This document shows, piece after piece, positions 50,702 to 61,497 of a stretch of 64,000 bases of DNA. The DNA is taken from NCBI RefSeq assembly GCF_013342145.1, contig NZ_JABUQZ010000001.1, positions 1,922,001-1,986,000 of the forward strand, in the 5' to 3' direction. The stretch comes from Haloterrigena gelatinilytica (lineage in GTDB: Archaea > Halobacteriota > Halobacteria > Halobacteriales > Natrialbaceae). The stretch's first letter is position 1. Each line of letters opens with the position of its first letter. Below the pieces are notes generated by a model that saw only the letters and a program-made list of their open reading frames with translations, made no database searches and was not told the origin of the DNA. The translations under genes and the position numbers were made by a program.

Positions 50702-52030
50702 TTACTTCGGGAACCGATCGGTTTGCTGACGTCGAACCCTCTGCGGACTGATCGTTTCACCGTCGACGGTGACGGGCTCGCCGTCGGCGAGCGCGCCGAA
50801 CTTCGGCCCCTCGGGAACGCCGATCTCGCGCGCGAGTTCGGGATCGAACGCCGTCCGCTCGGCGACGACCGCGTCGTCCGCGACGGTCACGTCGTCGTAC
50901 TTCTCCTCGAGGACGGTCGCGAGCGCCGCGACGATCGTCTCGCGGGCGGCCGCCTCGTCCGCGGTCGGAACCGCGGCGCGCGACCCGACGCGACTGCCCC
51001 CGTTCTCGGTCGCGAAGGCGACGGCGTTCGATGCGACGATCTCTCGCACGCGGTCGGGATCGATCCCCTGTGCGGCGGCGACCAGTTCGGCCGGCAGGTC
51101 GACGACGTCGAACGCGTCCGCGCGTCGGTCGCCGAACCGGATCCCGTCGTCGATGCGCCCGAGATCCGCCTCGACGGCGTCGACCAACTCGAGCGGGCGA
51201 TCGTCCACCTCGCGGAGCCAGGTCTCGCTGACGAGCCGGTAGCCCAGATCCTCGAGCGTCTCTTCGAGGACCGGCCACTCGCCGTCGACGAGGGCTACCT
51301 CCGTCTCGCTGGCCGCGAACGCGGCGTCGAGCACGTCGCGGTGGGTCGTCGGGTGGTCCATCGCCTCGAGGGCCCAGTCGGCCGCGACGTGGCCGACCGC
51401 CCACTCGGTTTCGCGGACGACGCGCTCGAACCGCGGCGCGTAGTGGTTGCCGCCGAAGCCGACGATCTGCCTATGGCGGTGGGGGTCGACGCCTCGAAGG
51501 TCGAGAATCGCGCGGGCGACCGCCTCGGCGCCCGCGGGGTCGTCCCACTGCTCGTCGCCGCTGCCCAGTTCCGCGAACAGCGACGGGCAGCCGACCGCCG
51601 TCGGGCCGTGGTGAGTACACTCCATGCCCACGTCGTACCCCTCGGGGGCGTGCTCGTCGAAGGCCTCGAGCAGGTGCGCCAGCGCGTTCGGACACGCGTC
51701 GGCGACGGCGTCGGGCTCGCCGCCGAACTCCGCGGGACCGAAGTTCCCCGTGAAGTGGCCCGTCAACAGCGGTCCCGTGTCGCCGGAGTGGCGCGAGGCG
51801 AAGACCAGCAGGTCGGGGTCGCAGTCGAAGGCGTCGACGGGCGACTCGAGTTCGAGGTGGAAGTCCTCGAACGACCGGAGTTCGGCGCCCTCGAGTCGGT
51901 AGTAGGTTCCGCCGCCGTCGGCGTCGGGTCGGGAGCCGTCCTCGAGGGCCTCCCAATCGGCGAGGTCGCGGAGCTGGTCGCAGACGTGGACCGACGCGCG
52001 GTCGGCCCGGCTCTCGACGATAGCGATCAC
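50702..52030 (-). CDS. dtdA: D-aminoacyl-tRNA deacylase DtdA
   Basis: The 442-residue product opens IAIVESRADRASVHVCDQL and contains LLVFASRHSGDTGPLLTGHF (about 75-94), GNFGPAEFGGEP, MECTHHGPT (about 137-145) and VGFGGNHYAPRF (about 191-202), all typical of archaeal DtdA (GEK1 family). It frees tRNAs mischarged with D-amino acids using zinc. The C-terminal 170 residues are a haloarchaeal extension with unclear role. It lies 157 bases from ftsZ on the same strand. Confidence 0.94.
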   Translation of the reverse strand: MIAIVESRADRASVHVCDQLRDLADWEALEDGSRPDADGGGTYYRLEGAELRSFEDFHLELESPVDAFDCDPDLLVFASRHSGDTGPLLTGHFTGNFGPAEFGGEPDAVADACPNALAHLLEAFDEHAPEGYDVGMECTHHGPTAVGCPSLFAELGSGDEQWDDPAGAEAVARAILDLRGVDPHRHRQIVGFGGNHYAPRFERVVRETEWAVGHVAADWALEAMDHPTTHRDVLDAAFAASETEVALVDGEWPVLEETLEDLGYRLVSETWLREVDDRPLELVDAVEADLGRIDDGIRFGDRRADAFDVVDLPAELVAAAQGIDPDRVREIVASNAVAFATENGGSRVGSRAAVPTADEAAARETIVAALATVLEEKYDDVTVADDAVVAERTAFDPELAREIGVPEGPKFGALADGEPVTVDGETISPQRVRRQQTDRFPK

Positions 52031-52406
52031 GCGAGAGCGTCGGTACCGAGCGGAGGAATAGCCTGCGTTTTCGAAGCGGATCCGCGGGGTCCGGTCGTCG
52101 ATTCTGAGAGCGTTTTCCCCACTCGAGGTGCGAGTCGTCGTTTCTGGCCGGACGGTTCGTCTGGGCGTGCGACCGGTTCGGCGAATACCGGAGCCGACGG
52201 GAGCTCACTCGGTCGACCGGCCGCGACCCGGTACCGTCGCCGATTCTCGTTCCGATACCGGCCCCCACAACCATAATCAAAAATAAATATAAACACGTGG
52301 CACAGGTCCCCGTCGGTTTTTCCGCGTTCCGAATGGTAACTGGTAACGGGAACCACTGGGCCGAACACGGCCGGACCGAACGTGTTCTGAACACACCAGC
52401 CAACCA
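52031..52406. other. Spacer between divergent dtdA and the PAS regulator
   Basis: No gene is supported in these 376 bases. An AT-rich patch at about 52274-52295 (AATCAAAAATAAATATAAAC) is the best promoter candidate and faces the gene at 52407 with a leader of about 90 bases. The short open frames are antisense or basic and unlikely. Confidence 0.4.
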
Positions 52407-54896
52407 ATGACAGACTCACCTCCGGAATGCGACGGCGAGGCGAACGGAACGACGACCGGACCAAACGACGACGACTGTCCCGAGTTCACCCTCGACGTTC
52501 GCCGGCTGGCGACGCGTCTCCCCGACTACGCCGTTTCGATACTCGACGCGGACGGTCGCGTCGCCACGTGGAACGAGAGCGTCCGAGCGCTCACGGGATA
52601 CGAGGAAGCCGAGGTCGCGGGTCGACACTACCGGATCTTCTTCCCGCCCGAAGAGCGCACGACCGGTCGGCCGGCACAGATACTCGAGCGCGCACGCGCC
52701 GAGGGGCGCGTCGAAGACGAGGGCTGGCGCTGCCGGAGCGACGGCAGCCGGTTTCGGGCTCGCGAGGTGATCGTACCGGTCCGCGAGAACGAGATCGCCG
52801 ACTCGGGGACGTTCGACCCCGACGTGACCTCGCGCGGCGCGGACGAGTCGGCCGGCGACGTCGTGGCCTACGCGAGCTTCCTTCAGGACCGGACCGACGA
52901 GTACGAACGCGAACGGACCCTCCGCGAGGAGAAGGCGTTCGCGGAGAGCATCTTCGAGGCCCAGCCGGACGTCGTCTACGCCTTCGACGCGGAGGGGAAC
53001 TTCCTCGAGTGGAACGACCGCGTTCCGGAGGTGACGGGATACGCGGAGTCGGAACTGGCCGAGATGGACCCCCTCGAGTTCGTCGTGCCGGAACACCGCG
53101 AGCGGATCGCGGAGTCGATCCAGCGGATCCTCGAGGAAGCGGCGTACGTCTCCGTCGAGGCGGATCTCCTCACGAAAGACGGCCGTCGGATCCCCTACGA
53201 GTTCAACACGTCCCGAATCACCGACGACACCGGCTCCGTCCTGGGCTTTACCGGCGTCGGCCGCGACGTCAGCGAACGCGAGGCCCGCGAGCGGGAACTC
53301 CGCGAGGAGAAGGCGCTCACCGAGAGCATCTTCGAGGCGCAGCCGGACATGCTCTACGCCTACGACACCGAGCAGAACCTGATCCACTGGAACGATCGGT
53401 TCGAACAGGCGACGGGCTACGACCCCAGCGAACTCGAGGGCATGCACCCGCTCGAGTTCATCGCCCCGTCCGACCGCGACCACATCGCCGACGCCATCGA
53501 GCGAATCCTCGAGGACGGCGACCGCGTCACGGCAGAGGGAGGGATACTGACGAACGACGGCGAGATCGTTCCCTACGAGTTCAACAGCGCACGGATCACC
53601 GACGACACCGGCTCCGTCCTGGGCTTTACCGGCGTCGGCCGCGACATCACCGGCCGCAAGGCCCGCGAACGGGAACTCGAGCGGTTGGAGCGGCTCAACG
53701 CGACGATCAGGGCGATCGACGAGGCGATGGTCACCGCCGAGACCCGCGACGAGATCGAATCCGCGATCGTCGAGACGTTCGCCGACGCGGCGGCCTACCG
53801 CTTCGCCGCCATCGGTCGCGTCGATCGGGTCGCGACGAGCGACCGGCAGCTCTGGGAGCCCCAGACGTGGGACGGGATCGACGCGAGCGCGGTCGAGACC
53901 GTCCTTCCGTCGTTCGTCGAGCCCTCGGGCGAGTCGCGCGAATCGGCGCTCGAGACGGAGTCCGTGCGGTGTTATCACGGCCTCCGCGAGAGCGACGTCG
54001 ACGACTGGCGCCGCGACGCTCGCGAGCGCGACTACGGCGCGGTCGCGGTCGTCCCGATCACCGCGAGCGGTCGCACCTACGGACTGCTCGTCGTCGGCGC
54101 CGCCGAGTCCGCGGCGTTTACCGACCGCGAACGGAAGGTCCTCCAGGAGTTCGGCGGCACGATCGGCCACGCGATCAACGCGATGGCGGTCCGGCGACTC
54201 CTCTATCAGGACACCGTCGTCGAACTCGAGTTCGAGTCCACCGACCGGCGGGACGTCTACGTCGACTGCTCGGCCCGCCTCGACTGCCGGCTCTCGATCG
54301 ATCACGTGTTGCCGCTGACCGACGAGCAGTTCGTCCACTACGTGACCGTCGCCGGCGCCGCTCCCGACAGGATCCGGTCGGTCGTGACCGACTACGACGC
54401 GGTCGAGGAACTCCGGTCGGTGGATACCGACGGGGACGAAAGCCACTGGGAGGTCGTCGTCGCCGGACCGACGATCACCGGCTTGCTCGCGGATTACGGG
54501 GCTCGAGTGCGCTCGAGAGTCGCCGACCGCGGCGTCTCGACGACCGTCGTCCAGACCAGTCCCGACGTCGAGATCCGCGACCTCGTCGACGCCGTCACCG
54601 CGGCCTACCCCGAGACGGAGTTCGTGTCGAAACGGACCGTCGAGCGGCCCGTCGAGACCGGCGGTGACTTCCGCCGGCGGGTCGCCGAGGAGTTGACCGA
54701 GAAACAGCGGACGGCCCTCGAAGTGGCCTTCTACGGCGGCTACTTCGAGTGGCCGACGCGAAGCAGCGACGCCGGCGAGATCGCCGATCGACTCGGGATC
54801 GCCCGCCAGACGTTCCACCAGCACCTCCGGGTCGCTCAGGCGAAGTTACTCACGGCGTACTTCGAGGGCGGGAACGGCCCTCTACGGGGAGAGTGA
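52407..54896 (+). CDS. Triple-PAS, GAF, Bat-type HTH-10 regulator
   Basis: The 829-residue protein carries three PAS domains (about 35-165, 175-300, 300-430), a GAF domain (about 430-595), a Bat-type linker (about 600-745), and a C-terminal HTH-10: LTEKQRTALEVAFYGGYFEW then DRLGIARQTFHQHLRVAQAK. It should sense redox, light or small ligands and regulate transcription directly, without a kinase. PAS 2 and PAS 3 share a 51-nt identical stretch (53217-53267 and 53595-53645), showing a recent internal duplication or conversion. Confidence 0.92.
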   Translation: MTDSPPECDGEANGTTTGPNDDDCPEFTLDVRRLATRLPDYAVSILDADGRVATWNESVRALTGYEEAEVAGRHYRIFFPPEERTTGRPAQILERARAEGRVEDEGWRCRSDGSRFRAREVIVPVRENEIADSGTFDPDVTSRGADESAGDVVAYASFLQDRTDEYERERTLREEKAFAESIFEAQPDVVYAFDAEGNFLEWNDRVPEVTGYAESELAEMDPLEFVVPEHRERIAESIQRILEEAAYVSVEADLLTKDGRRIPYEFNTSRITDDTGSVLGFTGVGRDVSEREARERELREEKALTESIFEAQPDMLYAYDTEQNLIHWNDRFEQATGYDPSELEGMHPLEFIAPSDRDHIADAIERILEDGDRVTAEGGILTNDGEIVPYEFNSARITDDTGSVLGFTGVGRDITGRKARERELERLERLNATIRAIDEAMVTAETRDEIESAIVETFADAAAYRFAAIGRVDRVATSDRQLWEPQTWDGIDASAVETVLPSFVEPSGESRESALETESVRCYHGLRESDVDDWRRDARERDYGAVAVVPITASGRTYGLLVVGAAESAAFTDRERKVLQEFGGTIGHAINAMAVRRLLYQDTVVELEFESTDRRDVYVDCSARLDCRLSIDHVLPLTDEQFVHYVTVAGAAPDRIRSVVTDYDAVEELRSVDTDGDESHWEVVVAGPTITGLLADYGARVRSRVADRGVSTTVVQTSPDVEIRDLVDAVTAAYPETEFVSKRTVERPVETGGDFRRRVAEELTEKQRTALEVAFYGGYFEWPTRSSDAGEIADRLGIARQTFHQHLRVAQAKLLTAYFEGGNGPLRGE

Positions 54897-54978
54897 GCGG
54901 ATTCCGTCGCGGTATCTCTCGGTCATACCAGAGCACGCTGGTACAGTCCTTTCCAGCGTCGACTGTCTTTATCGTTCA

Positions 54979-56238
54979 ATGAATACCCGCGCTGCTCTCG
55001 AAGGAACAACCGCCGCGTTCGATGGTCTCTCCGCCCCCCGACGGCGGTATCTCCTTTCGGTCCTCTACGACCGGCAGGAGCCCACGTCGCTGGAAACGCT
55101 CGCGACGGAAGTGGCCGTCCGCGAACACGCTTCGCCGATCGTCACCGACGAGCAGGTCCGGACCGCGCACATCGAACTCGTTCACAACCACGTCCCCCGA
55201 CTGCTCGAGGCCGAGTTGCTGGTCGAGGAACCGGCCACCGACGGAACGCGCCGGATCGCCCTCGCCGAGCGGTCGCTGTTCGACGCCGACTGGGTGGCGT
55301 TCCTGCTCGAGAACCCGACCGGGGGTCCGGACTGGGACGAACAGCAGGTGAACCGAACGCTCGAGACGCTGGGTCCCGTCCGCCGCCGCGAGGTCTGTCG
55401 CGTCCTCGCGAGACAGCCCGACGGGCTCGCCGTCGCGGACCTCGCCGCGATCCTCGCGGCGCGCAGCGAGGAGACGCGGCTCGTCGACGTCGACGAATCC
55501 GCGCGGGCGCCGGTCGAGACGCGACTCGCTCACGACGATCTACCCGCGCTCGAGAACGCCGGTCTCGTCGCGTACGATCGGGCGGACGGAACCGCCTCGA
55601 TCGAGACCGACGCGGCTCAGTGGCGAGCCGAGTGGCTGGCCGCGGGGCCGCTCGCGGACGTGTGCTCCCTCCTGTGCGGGGACCGGTCGGAGAGAGACGG
55701 CGGCGACGGGGAGAGCGAACCTGCCGACGGTTCGCCGAGCGAGGGCGCCTGCCGGACGCTCGAGGGGACCGAAACCGTCGTCGCCAAGAGCTGCGAGCTC
55801 GCGGACAGCGCCGAGGAGGAACTGGTCGTGACGGTGCCCGACGCGGGGCTGCTCGGGCGGCGCTGTCTCGAGCGCTGGCGGGCCGCCGCCGACCGCGGGG
55901 TCGACGTCTACGTCGGCTCGCGGTCGCCCCGCGTTCGAGACACCGTCAGGTCGGCCGTTCCCGGGGCGACCATCTGCGAGCCCCAGTGCGACTGGCTGAA
56001 CTTCCCCGCCGGACGGATCAACCACGGACACGTCGTCTTCGCCGACCGCGAGCGCGTGCTGCTCGTCACACGCGCCGACGAGCCGTCGGCGCCGGCGGGG
56101 ACGGCCGCCATCACCGGCGACGGTTCGGAGAACGCGCTGGTACGGCTCGTCCGCGAACACGTCGGGCCGCGGCTGGACCGATTGCAATCCCAGTATGCCG
56201 ACGCCGGGGGGCCGGAGTCGACGCCGCTCCCGCTCTAA
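54979..56238 (+). CDS. Regulator with two DUF7344-type winged helices
   Basis: The 419-residue product contains two similar winged-helix units: FDGLSAPRRRYLLSVLYDRQ (about 14-33) through VHNHVPRLLEAELL, and LGPVRRREVCRVLARQPDG (about 132) through AHDDLPALENAGLVAYD. A C-terminal domain (about 255-400), with VVTVPDAGLLGRRCLERWRA and a DRERVLLVTR segment, resembles a PLD-like or TrmB-type effector domain. It follows the PAS regulator by 82 bases on the same strand, so they may act together. Confidence 0.8.
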   Translation: MNTRAALEGTTAAFDGLSAPRRRYLLSVLYDRQEPTSLETLATEVAVREHASPIVTDEQVRTAHIELVHNHVPRLLEAELLVEEPATDGTRRIALAERSLFDADWVAFLLENPTGGPDWDEQQVNRTLETLGPVRRREVCRVLARQPDGLAVADLAAILAARSEETRLVDVDESARAPVETRLAHDDLPALENAGLVAYDRADGTASIETDAAQWRAEWLAAGPLADVCSLLCGDRSERDGGDGESEPADGSPSEGACRTLEGTETVVAKSCELADSAEEELVVTVPDAGLLGRRCLERWRAAADRGVDVYVGSRSPRVRDTVRSAVPGATICEPQCDWLNFPAGRINHGHVVFADRERVLLVTRADEPSAPAGTAAITGDGSENALVRLVREHVGPRLDRLQSQYADAGGPESTPLPL

Positions 56239-56279
56239 CGCCGCTTCCAACCCTCACCGTTCTCCCGTAACGCGTTCGT

Positions 56280-57227
56280 CTACGACGGAAAGAGCAGGTA
56301 GATGAACGCGCCGTATCCGACGACGAGCGCGGCGCCGTCGAGTCGCGTGAGCCGCCGCCCGTATCCCATCATCGCGACCAGCAGGACCGTGAAGACGATC
56401 AGGAACGGGAGCTCGAGCCGGAGCGTGCTCGAGGCGATCTCGATCGGCGTGATCAGGGCGACGATCCCCAGCACCGCGAGGATGTTGTAGATGTTCGAGC
56501 CGACGACGTTGCCGATGGAGAACGCGGTCTCGCCGCGGACGGCGCTGACGACCGACGCCGCCAGTTCCGGCAGCGAGGTGCCGAGCGCGAGCACCGTCAG
56601 GCCGATGAAGAGGTCCGAGAAGCCGAGCGCCGACAGCAGCCCGGTGCCGCCGGAGACCAGCCACCGCGATCCGGCGACGAGCGCGATCAGTCCGCCGGCG
56701 ACGAGCGCGACGTCACGGGGCGAGATCCCGTCTCCGGCGTCCGGATCGTCCATCATTGGCGCCGGATCGGCGTTGACGTAGTAGAGCAGATAGCCGGTGA
56801 AGCCGGCCAGCACCAGCAGGAAGACCGCGCCCTCGAGGCGGCCGATCGTCCCGTTGGCGCCGAGGGCGACCAGCAGTATCGCCGCGAACACCATGAACGG
56901 GACGTGCCGGCGCATGACGATCGAACTGACCTGCAGGGGTTTGATGAGCGCGGAGATACCGAGCACCAGCCCGATGTTGGCGATGTTCGAGCCGATGACC
57001 GCGCCGAGACCGATGTCAGTCGAGACGTTCAGCGCGCCGATCGTCGAGACGAACAGTTCCGGCGCGGTCGTCGCGAAGGCGACCACCGTCACGCCGACGG
57101 TCGCCGCCCGGAGGCCGATTCCGAGCGCGAGTCGGCCGGCGCCCGCGACGAGCAGTTCCGCGCCGCCGTAGAGCGCGACGACACCGGCCGCGAGGAGCGC
57201 GAGATAGAGCGGGATTCCGGAAAGCAT
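56280..57227 (-). CDS. Sodium/calcium exchanger family protein
   Basis: ATG 57227 gives 315 residues with about ten hydrophobic helices and the two alpha-repeats typical of CaCA exchangers: [19 protein letters not shown] with [19 protein letters not shown], and [19 protein letters not shown] with [19 protein letters not shown]. It exchanges Na+ for Ca2+ (or K+/H+) across the cell membrane, apt for a hypersaline cell. The upstream in-frame extension is basic and rejected. Confidence 0.95.
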   Translation of the reverse strand: MLSGIPLYLALLAAGVVALYGGAELLVAGAGRLALGIGLRAATVGVTVVAFATTAPELFVSTIGALNVSTDIGLGAVIGSNIANIGLVLGISALIKPLQVSSIVMRRHVPFMVFAAILLVALGANGTIGRLEGAVFLLVLAGFTGYLLYYVNADPAPMMDDPDAGDGISPRDVALVAGGLIALVAGSRWLVSGGTGLLSALGFSDLFIGLTVLALGTSLPELAASVVSAVRGETAFSIGNVVGSNIYNILAVLGIVALITPIEIASSTLRLELPFLIVFTVLLVAMMGYGRRLTRLDGAALVVGYGAFIYLLFPS

Positions 57228-57385
57228 AGCGGCGGCTACTCGCGACCCGTTCAAAAACGATCCGGAAGCGAGCGGCGCGTGGGGCGGTGACCGATCGCCG
57301 CGCGAACGGCGGCACCCGATCCGAGCGGCGGACTCGAGGCGGCGAAGTCGCACCGATTATAGTCCCCTCCGCGCGACTGTGGAGT

Positions 57386-58200
57386 ATGGCTATGGACGTC
57401 TTCGGGTTGCTCGGCAACCCGGTCGGACACTCGCTGTCGCCGCCGATGCACGACGCCGCGTACGAGGAACTCGGCCTCGAGGCTCGCTACGTCACCTTCG
57501 AGCCCGAGCCCTCGGAGATCGAGGACGCGATCGACGGCGCCGAAGCGCTGGGTATCGCGGGGCTGAACGTGACGATCCCCTTCAAGCAGGACGTCCTCGA
57601 CTGCGTCGAGGCGGACGATCTGGCGACCCGGATCGGCGCCGTCAACACGATCGATTTCACCGGCGAGGGCGCGCCGACGGGCCACAACACCGACGCGGTC
57701 GGCGCCCTGCGCGCCCTGCGGGATCACGGCGTGACGGTCGACGGCGCACGCGCCGTCGTCGTCGGCGCCGGCGGCGCGGCCGGGCCGTCGCCTTCGGTCT
57801 CGCGGACGCGGGCGCGACGGTCGAGATCGCCAACCGGACCGCGTCGAAGGCCCGCGACCTCGCCGACGAGGTGCCGGGCGCGACGGGCCACGGTCTCGAG
57901 GCCGACGCGCTCGCCGACCTGCTTGCCGACGCCGACGTGCTCGTCAACGCCACCAGCGTCGGCATGGAGGAAGACGAGACGCCGGTGCCGGCCGACACGC
58001 TCCACGGTGATCTGGCCGTGCTGGACGCGGTGTACCGGCCGCTCGAGACGCGACTCCTGCGGGACGCGGCCGCCGTCGGGGCGACGACCGTCGACGGCGC
58101 GTGGATGCTGCTCTACCAGGGCGTCGAAGCGTTCGAGCGCTGGACCGGACGGGGGGCGCCGGTCGACGCGATGAACGCGGCGCTTCGCGATCGGCTCTGA
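57386..58200 (+). pseudogene. aroE: Shikimate dehydrogenase gene with a -1 frameshift
   Basis: The first part ([20 protein letters not shown] through [20 protein letters not shown]) and the second part ([20 protein letters not shown] through [14 protein letters not shown]) are a normal AroE split between two frames. The break is in the NADP-binding GAGGA loop near 57776-57784, where one G seems missing. Restoring it would give about 271 residues. It makes shikimate in aromatic amino acid biosynthesis. The loss may be real, but a sequencing error in this G/C run is the simpler reading. Confidence 0.85.
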
Positions 58201-58280
58201 GCCGGGTCCGCGGCCGGAATTGGCTTCCGAGATCCGAGTATCAGGCGAATTTAAGTGAGGGAGCCGACTATATCGCCATA

Positions 58281-59075
58281 ATGGCAATCCTCCAAAAGCT
58301 GAAGTCGCTGCTCGGGTTCGGCGATTCGGACCCGGAGCGAGGACGCGGTCGAGAGGTCGGGGTAACGGTCGAACGGGAAGGGTCGCGGGAGGACGAGGCC
58401 GACGCCGAACCGACCGAGACCGAACCGGAACCGGAAACGGAGACGGCACCGGCAACGGAAACGCCGGCGCCCTCGAGTTCGACGAGCGGCGCGGACGAAA
58501 CGGCCGCCGGAACCGAGGAGCCGGCCGTCGAGTCCGACGAACCGTCCGTCGACGTCGAGGAATCGACAGCCGCCGAGTCGGCCGACGACTCCGGAGTGGA
58601 AGAGGCGACCGCCTCCGACGCGGAAGACGAAACGGCGGACGTCGAGGATCTCCCCGACAGCGCCGCGGACGCCGCCATCAAGGAGGCGGAACCGGACGAC
58701 TCGACCGACGCGGCGGACGAGGAATCGACCGACGCGGATGCGACGACCGAACCGGAAGCGGAGCCGGAACCGGCGGCCGCCGCGGAACCCGAGGAGGAAC
58801 CCGCCGAACCGGAGACGGCCGACGAACCCGCGGAAACGGACGCTGAGGCGGCGTCCGAACCGACGGAGGCGGCCGACGACGCCGACGACGAAACCAACCA
58901 GGAGCCGGTCGACTCGATCAAGGGAATTGGCCCGGCCTACGCGGACCGCCTCGCCGCCGCCGGCGTCGAAACGGTCGGCGACCTCGCCGCCGCCGACGCC
59001 GCCGACCTGTCCGAGCAGACCGACATCTCCGAAAAGCGCATTCAGGGCTGGATCGACAGAGCGGACGTCCGCTAG
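58281..59075 (+). CDS. Acidic protein with C-terminal helix-hairpin-helix
   Basis: ATG 58281 gives 264 residues. After a short basic start (MAILQKLKSLLGFGDSD), about 190 residues are low-complexity Glu/Asp/Ala/Thr, and the C-terminus holds DSIKGIGPAYADRLAAAGVE and TVGDLAAADAADLSEQTDIS, a helix-hairpin-helix/Rad51-N-type fold. The N-terminal stretch could associate with membrane or ribosome. It likely binds DNA or RNA; the acidic linker is unusually long. It follows aroE by 80 bases. Confidence 0.82.
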   Translation: MAILQKLKSLLGFGDSDPERGRGREVGVTVEREGSREDEADAEPTETEPEPETETAPATETPAPSSSTSGADETAAGTEEPAVESDEPSVDVEESTAAESADDSGVEEATASDAEDETADVEDLPDSAADAAIKEAEPDDSTDAADEESTDADATTEPEAEPEPAAAAEPEEEPAEPETADEPAETDAEAASEPTEAADDADDETNQEPVDSIKGIGPAYADRLAAAGVETVGDLAAADAADLSEQTDISEKRIQGWIDRADVR

Positions 59076-59204
59076 TCGACGAGCCCTCGTCCCCGCACTC
59101 GCCCGTTCGAAACCCCGCTCTCCCGACGGCCGCTCTCGGCACTCTCGTTTTTCGCCGCTCTCGAAACCGCAAGAGGATTAGGCTCTCGCCCCCTTCCGAG
59201 AGGT

Positions 59205-60800
59205 ATGAGCGATCCGCGCGTCGTCACCTCGCTCGCGTCGTTTCGAGCCGCTGCCGGCGAACGGCTCGAGGGTGGCGACGCCACGCCGACCGATGACGCG
59301 CCACCCGACGACGCGACGCCACGGGCGCCCGGCGTTCGAATTCCGATCGAAGTCCGCGTCGCCGTCGACGATCCGTTTCTCGCCTATCGGCGGGCGCGCG
59401 ATTCCGACGCGGGCGGCGCCTTCCTCGAGACGACCGGCGGCCAGCCCGGCTGGGGCTACTTCGGCGTCGACCCCGTCGACCGGCTGACGGTCGGGCCGGA
59501 CGCGGTCGCGCGAACGGACGACGGGGAGTCTCCGACGCTGGCCGCCCTCGAGGGGCTCCTCGAGCGAGACCGGTTGGTTCGCGGCGACTGTTCGGTCCCC
59601 TACCCCTGCGGGGCGATCGGCTGGCTCTCCTACGACGTCGCCCGCGAACTCGAGTCCCTTCCCGAGTCGGCCGTCGACGACCGGGGACTGCCGCGCCTCG
59701 AGGTCGGCGTCTACGACCGACTGGCGGCCTGGGAAGCGCCGACCGACGACGGTGCGGTGACGCTGCGGGTGACGGCCTGTCCGCGACTCGCCGGCGACGA
59801 CGGCTCCGACGAGGCGCTCGAGGCGGCCTACGAACGCGGTCGCGACCGGGCGCTCGAACTCGCGCGGGCCGCCCTCGAGGGCGATCCGGGGGTCGACGAG
59901 CCGCCGGTGGCGACGTCCGAAGCGACGTTCGAGAGCGACTGCGGTCGCGAGGCGTTCGCCGAGCGCGTCCGCCGGGTCAAGGAGTACGTCCGGGACGGCG
60001 ACACCTTTCAGACGAACGTCTCCCAGCGGCTGGTCGCTCCCGCGGCGGTCCACCCCGTGGCGGCCTACGACGCCCTCCGGCGGGTCAACCCCGCGCCGTA
60101 CTCGGGGCTCCTCGAGGGCCGCGCGGCCGATCTGGTGAGCGCGAGTCCCGAACTCCTGCTCGAGCGCGACGGCGACTTCGTCCGGACGGAGCCCATCGCG
60201 GGCACGCGTCCGCGCGGCGAGACGGCGGCGGACGATCGGGAACTCGAGGACGACCTCCTGAGCGACGAGAAGGAGCGGGCCGAACACGCGATGCTGGTCG
60301 ATTTAGAGCGCAACGACCTCGGGAAGGTCTGCGAGTACGGCTCCGTGGCGGTCGACGAGTACCGCCGGATCGACCGCTACTCGGAGGTGATGCACCTCGT
60401 CTCGAACGTGACCGGACGACTGCGCGACGACGAGTCGCTGGCCGACGCTATCGCGGCGGTCTTCCCGGGCGGCACGATCACCGGCGCGCCGAAACCGCGG
60501 ACGATGGAGATCATCGACGAACTCGAGGCGACCCGTCGGGGCCCCTACACGGGCAGCGTCGGCATCTTCGGCTTCGACGGGCGGGCGACGCTGAACATCG
60601 TCATCCGGACGCTCGTCCGCCACGCCGCGGAGTACCACCTCCGGGTCGGCGCCGGGACCGTCCACGACTCCGATCCCTACCGCGAGTACGACGAGACCCT
60701 CGACAAGGCCCGCGCGCTGATCGCGGCCGTCGACGAGGCGCTGGGCGAGCGGGCCGGGATGGCGCTCGAGGCCGAACGCGGAGGTGAGCAGCGTGAGTGA
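59205..60800 (+). CDS. pabB: Aminodeoxychorismate synthase component I
   Basis: The 531-residue enzyme belongs to the chorismate-utilising family: FQTNVSQRL (about 268), [40 protein letters not shown] (about 329), and [20 protein letters not shown] (about 421-440). The neighbours pabA and an aminotransferase IV lyase favour p-aminobenzoate (folate) over tryptophan synthesis. It adds ammonia to chorismate to form 4-amino-4-deoxychorismate. It overlaps the next gene's GTG start by 17 bases. Confidence 0.9.
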   Translation: MSDPRVVTSLASFRAAAGERLEGGDATPTDDAPPDDATPRAPGVRIPIEVRVAVDDPFLAYRRARDSDAGGAFLETTGGQPGWGYFGVDPVDRLTVGPDAVARTDDGESPTLAALEGLLERDRLVRGDCSVPYPCGAIGWLSYDVARELESLPESAVDDRGLPRLEVGVYDRLAAWEAPTDDGAVTLRVTACPRLAGDDGSDEALEAAYERGRDRALELARAALEGDPGVDEPPVATSEATFESDCGREAFAERVRRVKEYVRDGDTFQTNVSQRLVAPAAVHPVAAYDALRRVNPAPYSGLLEGRAADLVSASPELLLERDGDFVRTEPIAGTRPRGETAADDRELEDDLLSDEKERAEHAMLVDLERNDLGKVCEYGSVAVDEYRRIDRYSEVMHLVSNVTGRLRDDESLADAIAAVFPGGTITGAPKPRTMEIIDELEATRRGPYTGSVGIFGFDGRATLNIVIRTLVRHAAEYHLRVGAGTVHDSDPYREYDETLDKARALIAAVDEALGERAGMALEAERGGEQRE

Positions 60801-61497
60801 CGGACGCGGTAGTCGGGAGCGAGCGGACACGAGCGAGCGCAGCAAACGGTTGCTGGTGATCGACAACTACGATTCGTTCGCGTACAACCTCGTCCAGTAC
60901 GTCGGCGAGGTCGCCGACGAGGTCGTGGTCCGGCGCAACGACGAGATCGATCTCGCCGATCTCGAGTCGATCGATCCCACCGGAATCGTCGTCTCACCGG
61001 GGCCGGGAACGCCGGAGGAGGCCGGCATCTCGATCCCGCTGTTCGCCGAGACTGACTACCCGATTCTGGGGGTCTGTCTCGGCCACCAGGCCCTCTGTGC
61101 GGCCAACGGGGCACCGGTCGTCCATGCGCCCCACGTCGTCCACGGCAAGCCCTCGACGGTCGAACACGACGGGGACGGAATCTTCGACGGCCTGCCCGAG
61201 ACCTTTCAAGTCGGCCGATATCACTCGCTGGCGGTCGACCGCGCGGACCTTCCCGACACCCTACTCGAGACGGCGCGGACGACCGACGAGCGCGGCGTGC
61301 TGATGGCGGTCCGCCACCGGGAGAAGCCCCACGTGGGCGTCCAGTTCCACCCCGAGAGCATCCTGACGCGGGGCCACGACGACGCGGCCGACGGCGACGG
61401 CATCTCGCTGCGGGTCGGGAAGCGCATGGTCGCGAACTTCTGTCGGTTCGCCGCGGAAGCGACGGCGACGGGAGCGGAGGAGACGCGGGATGACTGA
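60784..61497 (+). CDS. pabA: Aminodeoxychorismate synthase glutamine amidotransferase
   Basis: GTG 60784 gives 237 residues; the class I amidotransferase part begins [19 protein letters not shown] (about 23). Catalytic Cys is in [10 protein letters not shown] (about 97-106), and the His/Glu pair is in [11 protein letters not shown] (about 187-197). It supplies ammonia to the pabB product from glutamine. A TrpG role is the alternative, but linkage to the class IV aminotransferase favours folate. It overlaps the next gene by 8 bases (61490-61497). Confidence 0.9.
   Translation: MSSVSDGRGSRERADTSERSKRLLVIDNYDSFAYNLVQYVGEVADEVVVRRNDEIDLADLESIDPTGIVVSPGPGTPEEAGISIPLFAETDYPILGVCLGHQALCAANGAPVVHAPHVVHGKPSTVEHDGDGIFDGLPETFQVGRYHSLAVDRADLPDTLLETARTTDERGVLMAVRHREKPHVGVQFHPESILTRGHDDAADGDGISLRVGKRMVANFCRFAAEATATGAEETRDD

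Noticed and set aside
52027-52464. 145-aa minus-strand frame between dtdA and the PAS regulator
   Set aside because: It covers an AT-rich promoter patch, is basic, and has no motif.
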